This document shows, piece by piece, positions 63,214 through 64,000 of a stretch of DNA of 64,000 nt. The number at the start of each line of letters is the position of its first letter. Within the stretch, counting starts at the first letter, position 1. The notes under the pieces were generated by a model. That model ran no database searches. It was not told the DNA's origin and worked only from the letters and a program-made list of their open reading frames with translations. The stretch comes from GCA-2746365 sp963711255 (GTDB lineage: Bacteria; Pseudomonadota; Gammaproteobacteria; SZUA-229), in NCBI GenBank assembly GCA_963711255.1, contig CAVQDO010000009.1:1-64000 (forward strand). Direction: 5' to 3'. A program made the translations under genes and the position numbers.

Positions 63214-63441
63214 AATCCCCTGGTTTGTAACGAGCTTTGCAGGCTGAATATATTTCGCGCAAAGCCTCTCTGATTTTAAATTCTTATAATGACTCTCCTA
63301 TTTATAGCTAAAATTCCGTTTTCTTCCTGTATTCCACGACTATTTGATCAATTTTTTTTACTTACGCCCCGCATTCACAGGAACACTAAATGAGTATGCT
63401 AATATTCCCCGCAACATGACCAGACAATACCTGGAGCAACA

Positions 63442-64000
63442 ATGAGCACAATCGGATTTATCGGCGGAGGCAATATGGCCAGCAGCCTTATCGGCGGATT
63501 AATCAATGCCGGTTACGCAGCATCCAGCATTACGGTTACAGAGCCGGATAAGACACTATTACAATCGCTGAAAGAACGGTTTAAGGTCCAGGTATCAACA
63601 GATAACAATGCTGTTATCAATTGTGATGTCATTGTTCTTGCTGTTAAACCACAAATCCTTAAAGCGGTTTGCCAGCAACTGGACTGTAGCAACAACAGCG
63701 GCTCACTGTTTGTCTCAATTGCTGCCGGCATAAAAAGTACGGATATTGGACGCTGGCTGGGACCAAACCGGGAACAGCAGGCGCAGGCCATCGTACGCTG
63801 CATGCCAAACACACCGTCCTTGCTGCAATGCGGTGCCACAGGGCTGTTTGCCAATGCCCAGGTCAGTGACACTCAAAAACAGCTGGCAGAGCAAATCATG
63901 CAGGCCGTAGGCATAGCACTATGGGTGAACACCGAAGAACAACTAAACGCAGTTACCGCCGTTTCCGGCAGTGGTCCGGCTTATTTCTTTTTAATGATGG
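63442..64000 (+). CDS. proC: Pyrroline-5-carboxylate reductase, 3' end missing
   Basis: Last step of proline synthesis, reducing pyrroline-5-carboxylate with NAD(P)H. The first 186 codons are present; the gene runs off the right edge. The N-terminal dinucleotide fold FIGGGNMASSLIGGL, ILAVKPQIL-like VLAVKPQILKAV, RCMPNTPSLLQCGATGLFAN and the conserved AVSGSGPAYFFLMM are clear. GGAG precedes the ATG by seven bases. Confidence 0.96.
   Translation, partial: MSTIGFIGGGNMASSLIGGLINAGYAASSITVTEPDKTLLQSLKERFKVQVSTDNNAVINCDVIVLAVKPQILKAVCQQLDCSNNSGSLFVSIAAGIKSTDIGRWLGPNREQQAQAIVRCMPNTPSLLQCGATGLFANAQVSDTQKQLAEQIMQAVGIALWVNTEEQLNAVTAVSGSGPAYFFLMM

Noticed and set aside
1..64000. tRNA, rRNA, CRISPR, insertion sequence or prophage signals
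   Set aside because: Gene-free gaps were read on both strands. None showed a cloverleaf, spaced direct repeats, transposase motifs or att-like duplications.

Overview
The window reads as chromosome of a free-living, piliated gammaproteobacterium of moderate G+C. The gene order closely follows the Pseudomonas-type backbone (ggt-fdx-coaD-rsmD-M16-M16 / ftsYEX-rpoH; pilMNOPQ-aroKB; the pilGHIJ-chpA / gshB-tonB-yqgE-ruvX-pyrRBC'-pilU-pilT / proC block). I see no phage, insertion sequence, integrase, CRISPR array, tRNA or rRNA. Function calls rest on motifs read by eye and on remembered family sequences; no search was run.

Layout. 1-3.6 kb: a truncated exported NHL-repeat protein (minus), a hybrid sensor kinase and a small unknown protein. 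3.7-9.6 kb (minus): gamma-glutamyltranspeptidase, YfhL-type ferredoxin, coaD, rsmD and a zinc-less/zinc-containing pair of M16 peptidases. 9.7-13.5 kb (plus): ftsY-ftsE-ftsX-rpoH, with a near-perfect CIRCE (HrcA) operator at the rpoH promoter. 13.7-18.1 kb (minus): a triple-CXXCH lipoprotein, bioC and bioH. 18.2-24.4 kb: plsY, tsaD (minus), rpsU-yqeY-hemE and a PlpD-like patatin/beta-barrel protein. 24.4-27 kb (minus): PBP1a. 27.1-37.6 kb (plus): pilMNOPQ, an odd acidic lipoprotein, aroK, aroB, a dGTPase and dnaG.

37.6-42.3 kb (plus) is a methyl-cycle locus, metK-ahcY-metF-rsmE. It carries two different riboswitches: a SAM-II-type aptamer followed by a terminator ahead of metK, and an SAH riboswitch ahead of ahcY. 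The metK leader also holds two copies (one intact, one decayed) of a compact structured element; another copy lies in the rpsU leader. Its stems differ between copies but stay paired, and its loops keep GGA. This element, possibly a CsrA/RsmA-binding or dispersed structured repeat, is the least explained signal in the window.

42.4-52.5 kb (minus) is the pilus chemosensory system pilG-pilH-pilI-pilJ-chpA-chpC, without methylation enzymes (pilK, chpB). 52.7-59.7 kb (plus): gshB, apbE, tonB, yqgE, ruvX, pyrR, pyrB and a catalytically dead pyrC'. 59.7-63.2 kb (minus): three tandem PilT-family ATPases. proC begins at 63.4 kb and runs off the end. Pilus assembly (pilMNOPQ), retraction (pilT/pilU/third ATPase) and control (Chp) together indicate twitching motility; the pilin and pilB/C/D genes are not in the window.
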